DNA of 55,829 nucleotides from Puniceicoccaceae bacterium (GCA_902516225.1 CABXXS010000002.1:1-55829); one strand, 5' to 3'; positions 19,531 through 29,199 are shown, counted from the stretch's first letter. Made by a program: numbers and translations. Notes: generated from the sequence alone by a model not told the origin.

Positions 19531-19644
19531 TTTTTGTAGTTAACTATATGCAAAAATTAGGCATAATGGCAATATAATCCCAATTAAACCAACATTTTAC
19601 AACATAATTATTGCAAAGCTACTCGGTTTTTAATTAATCAAGTT
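19531..19644. promoter_or_regulatory. Divergent control region of the rhamnose genes
   Basis: 114 bases between the aldolase/dehydrogenase (minus) and deoR (plus). A perfect 10-bp palindrome, TAGTTAACTA (19537-19546), lies just upstream of the aldolase ATG and is a candidate operator. Three AT-rich direct repeats beginning GCAA (about 19550, 19569 and 19613) could be sites for the adjacent DeoR-type regulator. None is proven. Confidence 0.4.
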
Positions 19645-20409
19645 ATGCTAGCGGTTGAGCGACATAATCACATAATGCACCAACTTGGGCTGTGCGGTAC
19701 AGTAAGGACAGTTGAGGTTGCAGCAGATTTAGGTGTAACCGACGAAACAATACGCAGAGATCTAAAGGTCCTTGCACGGGGCGATCAACTCTTACGCATC
19801 CATGGGGGTGCTAGTTCCATTAAGGGAATACCCAAACTTCAATCTTTTTTGGAGCGCAGTAACTTAAATACAGAGTATAAACTAGCCATTGCTAAGAATG
19901 CTATAAGCACAGTTACTCCTGGTCGTACTTACGCTTTTGACAGTAGCACAACAGCTTTAGCGCTCGTCTCATTATTAGAAGACTCACCCTACCGTGTTGT
20001 TACAAATTCTTTAGCTGTTATACAAAGTTTAGTAGATTATAATAGAGTAGAATTAATAACTACTGGAGGTAGTTTTCATCACAAAACAAATACTTTCGTA
20101 GGTGGTGAGAGTATAAATACCTTAAATCACCACAGAATTCATACCGCTTATATATCTTGCATTGGGTATGATTTCGAGCGCGGAGCTAGCGAAGGCTTTG
20201 AGCAACAAGCAATATACAAAGAACGCCTTGTGCAATTAGCAGATGAGGTAATCTTACTAATTGATTCGAGTAAGATTAATTCTCATTCAGAGTACTATTT
20301 TGCTTCTACCGATCAAATCACACGCGTGATCACAGATAGTAGAATTATGCCAGAGATAGCTAATTCTATGCGCGCGAATGGTGTGAATCTAACGATAGCT
20401 AATTCCTAG
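19645..20409 (+). CDS. DeoR-family transcriptional regulator of rhamnose genes
   Basis: 254 residues. The N-terminal winged helix-turn-helix has the DeoR signature: VAADLGVTDETIRRDLKVL, then IHGGAS (about residues 23-53). The C-terminal part is the DeoR sensor domain, a sugar-phosphate-isomerase-like fold with DSSTTALAL and TTGGSFHH segments that bind a phosphorylated sugar or sugar intermediate. It is the first gene of an operon with rhamnulokinase (3-base gap) and the Mqo homologue, so it probably represses this operon and the divergent aldolase in the absence of a rhamnose intermediate. Confidence 0.88.
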   Translation: MLAVERHNHIMHQLGLCGTVRTVEVAADLGVTDETIRRDLKVLARGDQLLRIHGGASSIKGIPKLQSFLERSNLNTEYKLAIAKNAISTVTPGRTYAFDSSTTALALVSLLEDSPYRVVTNSLAVIQSLVDYNRVELITTGGSFHHKTNTFVGGESINTLNHHRIHTAYISCIGYDFERGASEGFEQQAIYKERLVQLADEVILLIDSSKINSHSEYYFASTDQITRVITDSRIMPEIANSMRANGVNLTIANS

Positions 20410-20412
20410 AAT

Positions 20413-21942
20413 ATGCCTACAAGAACATCCTCTTATAAAAAAATAGCCGTGTACCTTGCCATTGACTTAGGAGCTGGTAGTGGCCGTACGTTGGCAGGTT
20501 TATATGATGGCAAGCATATCCAGCTAGAGGAGGTAAATCGTTTTGAAAATAATCCTATAAAAGTAAATAACCAGTGGCATTGGGACATTCATGATTTATA
20601 CGAGAATATATTAAATAGTCTCAGTATAGCTTCTACACAATATGGCGATTCAATTGTAAGTATCGGCATCGACACATGGGGCGTTGACTATGCTTTACTA
20701 GATCATAATGGGGAGCTCCTTGACCTACCCTACCAGTACAGGGATAAACGAACAGATCAGATGATGGAGCGTGCATTTTCGCTGGTAGACAAGCGCATAA
20801 TATATGAGAGGACTGGGATACAATTTATGTTTTTTAATACATGTTTCCAGCTTCTGTCAGAATTAGAAGACAGTAGTTTGCGCATCCAAAATGCCGAAAG
20901 CTTACTGTTTATGCCCGACCTTATTGCATACTGGCTAACCGGAAGAATGTGCCAAGAGCGCAGCATTGCAAGTACCTCGCAGCTCTATAATCCTACCACA
21001 AAAGACTGGGATTATGATCTAATTAAACAGCTCGGTTTACCACCAAAATTATTTAAGGATTTATCAGATCCTGGCTCTACGCTGGGAAAACTAAGTGATA
21101 TTATCGCCAGTAAAACGGGTTTAAAAAATACAAAAGTTATAAGTGTTGCTGGACATGATACTGCTAGCGCAGTAGCAGCAGTACCATGCCAGTCACCTAC
21201 GCCCGCATTTTTGAGCAGTGGCACTTGGTCCTTAATGGGTATAGAAATTGATAAACCTATAATTAATTCAGAATCGTATTCTGACGCATTTACTAATGAA
21301 ACGGGAGTCGATGGAAGTATCCGATTTTTGAAGAACATTTGTGGACTTTGGCTCATCCAAGAGTGCAAGCGTGATTGGTCTAACCAAGGTACAGATATTG
21401 CCTACAAAGAAATGGCATCCCTAGCTAGTACTGTAGAGCCATTTAGAAGCCTGATAAATCCAGATAACGCATTTTTTACCGAAGGTGGCGATATGGCTAA
21501 GAAAATCCAGAAGTACTGCCGTGATACAAAACAAGAAGTGCCTAATTCGAAAGGAGAAATTATACGCTGTATTTATGAAAGCCTAGCACTTCGTTACGCA
21601 ATGGTTTGGGATCGTTTAATACAATATACAATGGACACTCCAGGAACATTGCATGTCGTCGGAGGTGGTTGCCAAGATAGTTTACTAAATCAATTCACAG
21701 CAGATGCTCTAGGCGTGACAGTCACTGCTGGTCCAATTGAAGCTACCGGACTAGGTAATATAATAGTACAAATGATCGCAGATTCATGTATAGAAAATCT
21801 GCAACAAGGCAGGAAACTAGTACTAGAATCTTCGGCTATTAAAAAGTATCAACCAACCGAATCGCTGGCATGGTCGACTGCTAGGGAGAAATTCAAAAAA
21901 TTATTACTTAGGGAACATACAATAAAATTTAATGATAACTGA
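20413..21942 (+). CDS. rhaB: Rhamnulokinase
   Basis: 509 residues of the FGGY carbohydrate kinase family. The N-terminal phosphate loop YLAIDLGAGSGRT is visible, followed by the RhaB-type segments 'RFENNPIK', 'HWDIHDLY' and 'IGIDTWGVDYALLD'. A C-terminal VVGGGCQDSLLNQ motif is typical for ATP binding in these kinases. It phosphorylates L-rhamnulose to L-rhamnulose-1-phosphate, the substrate of the aldolase domain encoded divergently. Its last 11 bases overlap the start of the Mqo-family gene, so the two are translationally coupled. Confidence 0.92.
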   Translation: MPTRTSSYKKIAVYLAIDLGAGSGRTLAGLYDGKHIQLEEVNRFENNPIKVNNQWHWDIHDLYENILNSLSIASTQYGDSIVSIGIDTWGVDYALLDHNGELLDLPYQYRDKRTDQMMERAFSLVDKRIIYERTGIQFMFFNTCFQLLSELEDSSLRIQNAESLLFMPDLIAYWLTGRMCQERSIASTSQLYNPTTKDWDYDLIKQLGLPPKLFKDLSDPGSTLGKLSDIIASKTGLKNTKVISVAGHDTASAVAAVPCQSPTPAFLSSGTWSLMGIEIDKPIINSESYSDAFTNETGVDGSIRFLKNICGLWLIQECKRDWSNQGTDIAYKEMASLASTVEPFRSLINPDNAFFTEGGDMAKKIQKYCRDTKQEVPNSKGEIIRCIYESLALRYAMVWDRLIQYTMDTPGTLHVVGGGCQDSLLNQFTADALGVTVTAGPIEATGLGNIIVQMIADSCIENLQQGRKLVLESSAIKKYQPTESLAWSTAREKFKKLLLREHTIKFNDN

Positions 21943-23434
21943 AAAACACATAGATGATCCAGATATTATACTAATTGGTAGCGGTATTATGTCCGCTACA
22001 CTAGGCGTAGTATTAAAAGAACTTAATCCTGAATTAAAGATACAGGTATACGAGGCCGCAGAAGGTATTGCCTGTGAAGCCTCAGATGGTTGGCACAATG
22101 CGGGCACTGGCCATGCAGGGCTATGCGAGCTTAGCTATACGCCAGATTATACCAATGAAGGTGAAGTTAATGTGGAAAAAGCAATAGATATTTTCCAAGA
22201 ATTTACGCATTCACTACAGTTCTGGGGCTATGCTGCAAGAAAAGGAATCATAGAGAACCCTACAGATTGCGTAAACCCAGTGCCCCACCTGAGTTTTGTC
22301 CACGGCAAAGATCAGGTAAATTTTTTACGTTCTAGATACCTACAAATGAAAAAACATCATTTCTTTAATGAAATGGAGTATACGGAGGATCGAGAAATAA
22401 TTCGAGAGTGGGCACCACTTATTTTAGAAGGCCGAGACAACGATGCAGTAGCAATGACTCGAATGCCAAATGGTACGGATGTAAATTTTGGTGCCTTGGC
22501 TAGCGAATTGATAAACTGGTTAAGTCAGCAAAAGAACTGTGGTTGCGCTACCTTGCATCGTGTCACAGATTTAGAAGAAAAAAACGGAAGATGGAGTGTC
22601 GAAGTAGCCTCTTTAAAACAGAGAAAAAAATTTATTACTACTGCAGGTTTTGTTTTTATTGGCGCTGGCGGAGGCAGTCTTTCTTTACTCCAAAAATCAG
22701 GAATTCCTCAAGCCAAGGGTCTAGCGGGTTTTCCTATTGGAGGCCAGTGGCTTGTCTCTGAATCGCCGAACCTAGTCAGACAACACAATGCTAAAGTGTA
22801 TGGAATTTCGCCAGGATCAGCGCCCACCATGGCTGTCCCTCATCTCGATACTAGGATTATAAATGGGAAAAAATCACTACTATTTGGACCATATGCGTCT
22901 TGGACTACTAAATTTCTCCACGAAAAAGGTAGTGTTTTGGACCTACCCCTCTCCATTCGTGCTGATAATATATTATCACTTATCAAGGTAGGGATATCTA
23001 ACATACCCTTGGTTTTCTACTTACTTCGTCAAGGTACACAAAGTATGAAAAACCGATTAAGTGAATTACGCAGTTTTTACCCTGCTGCTAGTGGGAAAGA
23101 TTGGAAACTAATAGATGCGGGTATACGAGTTCAGGCTATTAAAAAAGAAGATGGCGATGCAGGTATTGTACATTTCGGGACTGAAGTAATGACTAATAAT
23201 ACGGGGACGTTATCCGCTTTATTAGGTGCCTCTCCAGGAGCATCTGTTTCCACTAATATTGCCCTGAACATTATACAAAAATGCTTTCCAAATATTCTAC
23301 AAGCGCATGCTGGACACTCAAAAATGAAGGAGCTAATACCAAGCTACGATGAAGATCTTAGATCAGCAGAGATGGCGCAAAGACAGGAGGAAGTTTGTCG
23401 CGCAGCCGCGCAAGCACTCAAGCTTGAAAAATAA
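21932..23434 (+). CDS. Mqo-family FAD-dependent dehydrogenase (malate or L-lactate:quinone oxidoreductase)
   Basis: 500 residues, a full-length Mqo-type flavoprotein. The FAD loop ILIGSGIMSATLG lies at about residues 12-24; NAGTGHAGLCEL, GTDVNFG, 'FIGAGGGSLSLLQKSG' and 'GASPGAS' are family motifs. The enzyme is a peripheral membrane protein that passes electrons to quinone. Mqo normally oxidises malate, but a Staphylococcus homologue (Lqo) is an L-lactate:quinone oxidoreductase. Overlap of 11 bases with rhaB and the lactate-producing aldolase/dehydrogenase nearby make L-lactate a good candidate substrate here. This is inference; the sequence alone does not separate the two activities by eye. 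Confidence 0.85.
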   Translation: MITEKHIDDPDIILIGSGIMSATLGVVLKELNPELKIQVYEAAEGIACEASDGWHNAGTGHAGLCELSYTPDYTNEGEVNVEKAIDIFQEFTHSLQFWGYAARKGIIENPTDCVNPVPHLSFVHGKDQVNFLRSRYLQMKKHHFFNEMEYTEDREIIREWAPLILEGRDNDAVAMTRMPNGTDVNFGALASELINWLSQQKNCGCATLHRVTDLEEKNGRWSVEVASLKQRKKFITTAGFVFIGAGGGSLSLLQKSGIPQAKGLAGFPIGGQWLVSESPNLVRQHNAKVYGISPGSAPTMAVPHLDTRIINGKKSLLFGPYASWTTKFLHEKGSVLDLPLSIRADNILSLIKVGISNIPLVFYLLRQGTQSMKNRLSELRSFYPAASGKDWKLIDAGIRVQAIKKEDGDAGIVHFGTEVMTNNTGTLSALLGASPGASVSTNIALNIIQKCFPNILQAHAGHSKMKELIPSYDEDLRSAEMAQRQEEVCRAAAQALKLEK

Positions 23435-23466
23435 ATATTATTAACTCTTCGCTCGCAAATCTCTAA

Positions 23467-23506
23467 AATAAGAAGCATCAAGCCCTACATCGAAGTGCCT
23501 CTTATT
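23467..23506. terminator. Possible convergent terminator between mqo-family gene and dus
   Basis: Inverted repeat AATAAGA (23467-23473) / TCTTATT (23500-23506), extended after one mismatch by GCA/TGC, with a T-rich stretch on the plus-strand side. It lies where two transcripts converge and reaches into the dus stop codon. The stem is AT-rich. Confidence 0.3.
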
Positions 23507-24503
23507 ATTTATAGATTTCTGAGCAAGAATAGTTCTCTAAATGCTCTTCTGCTACGCGCTCAAGATCTTCGATTTGGTTAATCTTTCCCAAAGAGCCACG
23601 AATTCTACGCGAGCCCTCCATAGCTTTGGTCAGCGCGATGAACTTAGGTCGCATCCATCGTAAATCATTGTGGCGCTCGTCTCTAAAAGGGCGCGCCATA
23701 ATTCGACGGGTATATTCGATAATAGTTTCCCAACGCTCTTCTAAACTTGGTGGATCAGGCACAAAACCATGTTCTAGATAGTGCTTAATCTCTCTGAATA
23801 TCCAGGGATATCCAAGCGCTGCACGACCAATCATTAGCCCAGCGCATTTTGTTTGCTTGCGAATGCGTATAACATCCTGTGCACAACAGATATTACCGTT
23901 TCCTATTACTGGAATATTCAGTTCAGATGCTACATCAGCGATAATTGACCAATTCGCGTCTCCGCTATAACCCTGCATTTTAGTCCTCCCGTGAATGGTT
24001 AGGGCCTGCGCTCCCTCAGATTCGACAATATGACCAACCTCTTTAGCCACTATCTTACTATCATCCCAACCGGTACGAATCTTAACTGTAACTGGGGTAC
24101 GAGGCACAGCGTTGGCAACTGCCGCAGTAATTCTCCCAACTTTCAAGGGGTTTCGGAGCAATGAGGAACCGGCATCCATACAAATTACACGGTCTGCAGG
24201 GCAACCAAAATTGATGTCGATAAAGTCAGGTCGTAGGCGCTCTTCCAGTAACTTAGCCGCCTCACCCATGGACGCTGGATTAGAACCAAATATTTGCACG
24301 CCCATTGGACGCTGCGCTTCAGTAAAATCCACTGTCTCCCAAAGCTTTGGGTCATTTCTAATAAGTGCATCTGCTTGCACGAACTCTGTCACCATCACAT
24401 CTGCGCCCTGCTCCTTACAGAATTGCCTAAAGACAATGTCTGTGACTCGGGCCATAGGCGCGAGGTAGAGTGGAAACATTTCGTTTTGAAACCAAGGCAA
24501 CAT
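23505..24503 (-). CDS. tRNA-dihydrouridine synthase
   Basis: 332 residues, a TIM-barrel flavoenzyme. The start ([14 protein letters not shown]) is the Dus N-terminal signature, and [20 protein letters not shown] carries the active-site cysteine that acts as general acid when uridine in the tRNA D-loop is reduced. [16 protein letters not shown] and VIGNGNI bind FMN. Length fits DusB/DusA-type bacterial enzymes; the DusB type is more probable from the overall sequence look, but I would not insist. It is a single gene, convergent with the rhamnose operon. Confidence 0.9.
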   Translation of the reverse strand: MLPWFQNEMFPLYLAPMARVTDIVFRQFCKEQGADVMVTEFVQADALIRNDPKLWETVDFTEAQRPMGVQIFGSNPASMGEAAKLLEERLRPDFIDINFGCPADRVICMDAGSSLLRNPLKVGRITAAVANAVPRTPVTVKIRTGWDDSKIVAKEVGHIVESEGAQALTIHGRTKMQGYSGDANWSIIADVASELNIPVIGNGNICCAQDVIRIRKQTKCAGLMIGRAALGYPWIFREIKHYLEHGFVPDPPSLEERWETIIEYTRRIMARPFRDERHNDLRWMRPKFIALTKAMEGSRRIRGSLGKINQIEDLERVAEEHLENYSCSEIYK

Positions 24504-24764
24504 ACTACATCACTTTCAGTCGGTTATTAAACATAGAAATACTAAGGGTATTTATGTACTCTAGCATAAAGAAGCTATAAAAGATACGAGCACAAGGCAC
24601 AGTGAACACAGACCGCTATCTAGCAGAATATCCAAATATGGTAATTAACCGAATTTAAAGTATAAAATATAATACTAAAGATACATTTCGTTAGAAAAAA
24701 CGTATATTTTCTAAGAGATTCACAACTGGAGTTCAGTTAACAGTACCATTATTATCTATGTATT

Positions 24765-25121
24765 TTAAGCCCGTACTGTGCGTCTATTGCCCTCCGCAAG
24801 AACCAATACCTTAGGCTTCCAGTTACTAGCCTCCTTAGTATCTACATGAATAAAAGCCATGACGACTAGTAAGTCTCCTAATTGCCCTTTATGAGCAGCG
24901 GCACCATTAAGTGAAATTGTATGAGATCCCTTAGGAGCTTCGATGGCATAGGTTTCAAAGCGTTCGCCATTAGCGATATTAGCCACAAGAATTTTTTCAT
25001 ATGGCTTCAAGCCTACTTGCTCCATCAAATTCGAATCAATCGCTAAGCTTCCCTCATAATGGAGAGCACGGTCTGTTACCTCTGCACGAAGTAGCTTAGA
25101 TTTTAAAAGCGTAATTTCCAT
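24765..25121 (-). CDS. panD: Aspartate 1-decarboxylase proenzyme
   Basis: 118 residues. The autocatalytic cleavage site is HYEGS, with Gly24-Ser25; cleavage generates the pyruvoyl group on the new N-terminus. The substrate is L-aspartate and the product beta-alanine for pantothenate and CoA synthesis. The N-terminal [16 protein letters not shown] and the later '[14 protein letters not shown]' segment match the family, and the length is near the usual 115-130. No other pantothenate gene lies next to it. An 8-bp inverted repeat (TTAGAAAA at 24691-24698, TTTTCTAA at 24707-24714) lies about 50 bases downstream and could end the transcript. Confidence 0.93.
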   Translation of the reverse strand: MEITLLKSKLLRAEVTDRALHYEGSLAIDSNLMEQVGLKPYEKILVANIANGERFETYAIEAPKGSHTISLNGAAAHKGQLGDLLVVMAFIHVDTKEASNWKPKVLVLAEGNRRTVRA

Positions 25122-25262
25122 ATTAAGAGAACTATAAATGTTCTTATATCTTGTAAAAATTCATTCGTTAAGGGTTAGTCACCTATAACTAAAAATTAAT
25201 AAATGTAAATAGGTAATTACCTACATACGATCCACAAAATATAACAACCTCATACTTGCGTA

Positions 25263-26543
25263 CTAAACTCGCCCTACCTCAGGGTAGCTTCCAAGCCATT
25301 TAACAAAAGGGCAATAGTCTTTTAAGTCACTCAAAGCTGATTGAACATTGTCATCTTCATAATGGCCGACTAGATCGATGAAGAAATAATAATCCCAGGC
25401 TTTTTTTCGACTGGGGCGCGACTCAATTTTACTTAAATTAATACCACGCGTTGCGAACGCTCGAAGGGTGCGCTCAAGGGCTCCGACTTCATCCTTAAGT
25501 GAAATAACCAGACTGCTCTTATCGCGCCCTCCACCATAAGGTCTTACTTGTGATTTACCAAGCACTAGGAATCTAGTCACATTATCTTCACAGTCTTGAA
25601 TTCCTCTTACCTTTACAGGCACACCATAGTGTTGCGCTGATAATTCACTGGCTACGGCTGCAATACCAAGGCTTTCCTTCGCGCTTCGAACGGCATCAGC
25701 AGTGCTGACGACATCGACCCATTCGGCATTTGGTAGATGTGTATGTAGCCATTGCCGACACTGACCCAGCGCCTGGTCTTTGGAATGCACTTCATTTATC
25801 TCAGTCACACAAGAGCGTGAAATGAGGCAATGTTCAATCGGAAGATACACTTGCGAGCAAATGTGTAGGTCCGAGTCTACAAGCATATCCATAGTATGAA
25901 AGACTGCTCCTTCAGTAGAATTCTCAATCGGCACAACGCCATAATCAGCGTGACCATTTTCCACCTCTGTGAATACATCAGCAATAGTCTTGCTAGCTTG
26001 GTACTCCAAACTAACACCAAAATTCCGTATAGCAGCCTGATGAGTAAATGTGGATTCAGGCCCAAGGTAAGCTATCATAAGGCGCTTTTCTAATGAGATC
26101 GATGCTGAGATAACCTCACGGTATACCGACTGTAAAGTCGAGATAGTTATTGGACCAGAATTAAGCGAAGCTATCTTTTCCATTACCTGTGCCTCACGCG
26201 TTGGATCATAGTAATCGGCGCCATTAGAAAGTTTAATCTTACCAATTTCAGCAGCGTGTTGCACTCTCTGATTTAACAAGCATACAATTTTCTCATCAAT
26301 TGCATCGGTAAAATCAACAGCCACTAAAACAGCCTTTGAATCAAGCCCAGCGATCATAAGAGCGCGATAAATTGACTGAATCGCAGTATCGGTTAGCGGG
26401 CCGTTATTAAACTGCGGGATTTTAGCTAATACCGTATCTTCATCTGCTCCTCCATCGTGAAGCACACGCTTGTTCAGCAGTTCTACTACCTGCTGATCTA
26501 TTTGATCGATCGCATCACGATTGCGTTGGAGTTGAGCATTCAT
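25263..26543 (-). CDS. pheA: Bifunctional chorismate mutase / prephenate dehydratase with two tandem chorismate mutase-like domains
   Basis: 426 residues, longer than the usual 355-390. Residues 157 to about 340 are prephenate dehydratase (start IAYLGPESTFTHQAA; PIENSTEG motif), and from about 345 an ACT domain with ESRP binds phenylalanine for feedback control. The N-terminus holds two AroQ-type chorismate mutase copies. Copy 1 (about 5-68) keeps the first part of helix 1 and the NGPLT-xx-xIQSIYR helix but lacks the IGKIK and YDPxRE region. Copy 2 (about 74-153) has R93, K104, D113, R116, E117 and S148, but Val76 stands where the Arg11-equivalent of E. coli should be. Copy 1 has Arg9 at that position. 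The 22-base gap to scpB suggests one transcript. Confidence 0.9.
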   Translation of the reverse strand: MNAQLQRNRDAIDQIDQQVVELLNKRVLHDGGADEDTVLAKIPQFNNGPLTDTAIQSIYRALMIAGLDSKAVLVAVDFTDAIDEKIVCLLNQRVQHAAEIGKIKLSNGADYYDPTREAQVMEKIASLNSGPITISTLQSVYREVISASISLEKRLMIAYLGPESTFTHQAAIRNFGVSLEYQASKTIADVFTEVENGHADYGVVPIENSTEGAVFHTMDMLVDSDLHICSQVYLPIEHCLISRSCVTEINEVHSKDQALGQCRQWLHTHLPNAEWVDVVSTADAVRSAKESLGIAAVASELSAQHYGVPVKVRGIQDCEDNVTRFLVLGKSQVRPYGGGRDKSSLVISLKDEVGALERTLRAFATRGINLSKIESRPSRKKAWDYYFFIDLVGHYEDDNVQSALSDLKDYCPFVKWLGSYPEVGRV

Positions 26544-26565
26544 ATGTACTTGATGCCCTTAGAAG

Positions 26566-27348
26566 CTAGTCAGCAATTTTACCAGGTGCGGCATCACTCT
26601 CGGTATTTTCTTTTTGCCAGTCTATTTCTATAAATTTTTCGTCTAAAGGTAATTCGTCGGATTTTAGTTCTTTTTTCAGCCCAACATCCTCATCTGAGAT
26701 TACTTCTTCAGGCTCATCGCTTCGGCGCATCCATTCGTCAATCTGATGATTGCTTAAAACATCGGATGCTGGTAATTCGTCCAAATCCTTGATTCCAGTA
26801 AACTCGAGAAATTTGTCTGTAGTGCCGTACTGAATAGGACGACCAGGTAACTCAGCGCGTCCTGTAACATAGACTAGTTCAAGATCTATTAGCTTGTTAA
26901 GCGCACTATCAATAGAAACACCGCGTATCGCTTCCATCTCGCCACGAGTTACTGGTTGGCGATAAGCGATTATTGACATTGTCTCTAATGCCGCAGAGCT
27001 AAGCTTCATCGGACGTGGCTGCCCACGCAATAGGCGTACAAATTCTGCATGTTGAGGTGCCGTGACAACTTGATATCCATTTGGACCCTCGACTATGCGA
27101 TAAGCTTTATCTTGGACTTCTGCCTCATCCGTTAACTGGACCAATGCCTCGCGGACCTGATTAAAAGTATAGAGATTCGGCATTAATTGCGCCTGTTTTT
27201 CATCATAATCATCTCCTTTAGACGCATCCTGTACCTCGGAGATATCCTGATTATAACGTGCAAAAATCTTAACTACTGACTTCGCAGTGATTGGCTCCGC
27301 AGTAGAAAGTAAAAGGGCCTCGAGCGTTTTTTTAAGGTCAAATTCCAT
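26566..27348 (-). CDS. scpB: Segregation and condensation protein B
   Basis: 260 residues. ScpB is a winged-helix kleisin-associated subunit that, with ScpA, binds SMC and helps compact the chromosome. The N-terminal segment (LKKTLEALLLSTAEPIT) and the central 'LSSAALETMSIIAYRQPVTRGEMEAIRGV' type signature, with 'LIDLELVYVTGRAELPGRPIQYGTTDKFLEF' features, are clear. Between the first helices there is an acidic insert (about residues 36-50), and an acidic tail of about 60 residues extends the C-terminus beyond the family norm. scpA is not next to it; upstream of pheA on the same strand. Confidence 0.92.
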   Translation of the reverse strand: MEFDLKKTLEALLLSTAEPITAKSVVKIFARYNQDISEVQDASKGDDYDEKQAQLMPNLYTFNQVREALVQLTDEAEVQDKAYRIVEGPNGYQVVTAPQHAEFVRLLRGQPRPMKLSSAALETMSIIAYRQPVTRGEMEAIRGVSIDSALNKLIDLELVYVTGRAELPGRPIQYGTTDKFLEFTGIKDLDELPASDVLSNHQIDEWMRRSDEPEEVISDEDVGLKKELKSDELPLDEKFIEIDWQKENTESDAAPGKIAD

Positions 27349-27480
27349 TTATTAGAGTATCTAGATCGTATTTTTATCGTAGGTGGAAGTAAAAAGGGTA
27401 TTGTATAAACTTATTTCATTGAATTCATAACTTTCCTGCAACGAGAAATAGCATGCAATATAATTTAATTTAATCTTACC

Positions 27481-29199
27481 ATGGAAGAAATAAACCCACG
27501 CCTCCACTCCTCTGCAGTCGTCGATGGTGACGACAGGGCTGCCGCACGTGCTATGCTACGCGCAGTCGGGTTTACAGACGAGGACTTTCAAAAACCACAA
27601 GTTGCAGTAGTAGGCTCCCCTAGTGACCTCACTCCTTGCAATATGCATCTTGGGGATTTGGCTGTGCATGCAACTGAAGGTGTTAATGACGCAGGTGGTA
27701 AGGCAATCAATTTTAGCACGATCACTGTTTCTGATGGCATCAGTATGGGCACGAAGGGCATGCGTTACAGTCTAGTTTCACGTGATGTCATTGCTGACTC
27801 AATCGAAACAACAGTAGCAGCGGAAGGAATTGACGGAATGGTTACAATCGGTGGTTGCGATAAAAACATGCCAGGATGCATGATCGCAATTGCGCGATTG
27901 AATCGCCCTGCTGTTTTCGTATATGGAGGTACTATACTACCAGGCTTCCAGCCGAATGATGAAAAAGAGCAGTGTAATCCTATGGATATTGTCTCCGTAT
28001 TCGAGGCCATTGGTAAACACGCCAAAGGAGAGCTCAGTGACAGCGAGCTAAGAGAAGTCGAAAAATACGCTATTCCAGGACCTGGTTCTTGCGGAGGTAT
28101 GTATACAGCCAATACTATGGCCAGTGCGATTGAAGCACTTGGCATGAGTCTGCCTGGAAGCAGCGCTCAGGCTGCCGTAAGCGAGTCTAAGAGAAAAGAC
28201 TGTGAGCTAGCGGGAAGAGCTGTACTAAACCTACTTAAAAAGGATTTAAAACCGCGTGATATCATGACACGCAAAGCTTTTGAAAACGCTATAACTACTT
28301 GTTTAGCCCTAGGCGGCTCTACAAACCTAATTCTTCATTTATTGGCGATAGCACATTCAGCCGACGTAAAATTATCAATCGACGACTTTGAAGAAATCGG
28401 TGAACGCATACCTCTACTTGCAGATGTAAAACCCTTCGGGAAATATAGTATGAATCACCTCATACGTATCGGCGGTATCCGTCCGATGATGAAAATGTTA
28501 CTATCTCGCGGCCTACTGCACGGCGACTGCCTCACAGTAACAGGACAAACAATCGCAGAATCACTAAAAGATGTGCAGCCGTATGGGAAATTCCCAGAGG
28601 AACAAGACATCATCTATCCCTGGGACAAACCAATCAAAAAAAGTACTCACCTACGTATTCTCCATGGCAACCTAGCGCCAGGAGGAGCTGTAGGCAAAAT
28701 CACAGGAAAAGAAGGAGAATATTTTAAAGGTACAGCTAAAGTTTACGAAGGCGAAGAAAGCGCCTTAGTTGGCATCCTACGCGGTGATGTAGTTGCCGGT
28801 GATGTAGTCGTCATTCGTAATGAAGGACCTGTGGGTGGACCAGGTATGCGTGAGATGCTCTCACCTACAAGTGCAGTTGCTGGCCGTGGGTTAATCAAGG
28901 AAGTCGCATTAATCACAGACGGGCGATTCTCTGGTGGAAGCCATGGATTCGACGTGGGGCATATTACTCCAGAAGCAGCTAGGGGAGGACCCATCGGTAT
29001 TGTTAAAAGCGGAGATACCATCGAAATCGATGCGGTAAAAAACACAATTGAGCTACTAATTAGCCAAGAGGAATACGACATTAGGCTAAAGGAATACGTA
29101 CCTAGCGGTGCTGGTGAAAAACGTGGTGTTCTTGGCAAATATGCTGCGCTCGTAGCCACTGCTTCTGAAGGCGCTGTCACAGACAAATTGTCCAAATAA
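27481..29199 (+). CDS. ilvD: Dihydroxy-acid dehydratase
   Basis: 572 residues. It dehydrates 2,3-dihydroxy-3-methyl-butanoate or -pentanoate to the 2-keto acids in valine, leucine and isoleucine synthesis, and in CoA-precursor supply. All three iron-sulfur cysteines are present: C53 in TPCNMH, C126 in GGCDKNMPGC and C204 in PGSCGGMYTANT. C-terminal motifs GPVGGPGMREML and DGRFSGGSHG are typical. It is a stand-alone gene, converging with the formylglycine-generating enzyme gene only 18 bases away. Confidence 0.95.
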   Translation: MEEINPRLHSSAVVDGDDRAAARAMLRAVGFTDEDFQKPQVAVVGSPSDLTPCNMHLGDLAVHATEGVNDAGGKAINFSTITVSDGISMGTKGMRYSLVSRDVIADSIETTVAAEGIDGMVTIGGCDKNMPGCMIAIARLNRPAVFVYGGTILPGFQPNDEKEQCNPMDIVSVFEAIGKHAKGELSDSELREVEKYAIPGPGSCGGMYTANTMASAIEALGMSLPGSSAQAAVSESKRKDCELAGRAVLNLLKKDLKPRDIMTRKAFENAITTCLALGGSTNLILHLLAIAHSADVKLSIDDFEEIGERIPLLADVKPFGKYSMNHLIRIGGIRPMMKMLLSRGLLHGDCLTVTGQTIAESLKDVQPYGKFPEEQDIIYPWDKPIKKSTHLRILHGNLAPGGAVGKITGKEGEYFKGTAKVYEGEESALVGILRGDVVAGDVVVIRNEGPVGGPGMREMLSPTSAVAGRGLIKEVALITDGRFSGGSHGFDVGHITPEAARGGPIGIVKSGDTIEIDAVKNTIELLISQEEYDIRLKEYVPSGAGEKRGVLGKYAALVATASEGAVTDKLSK

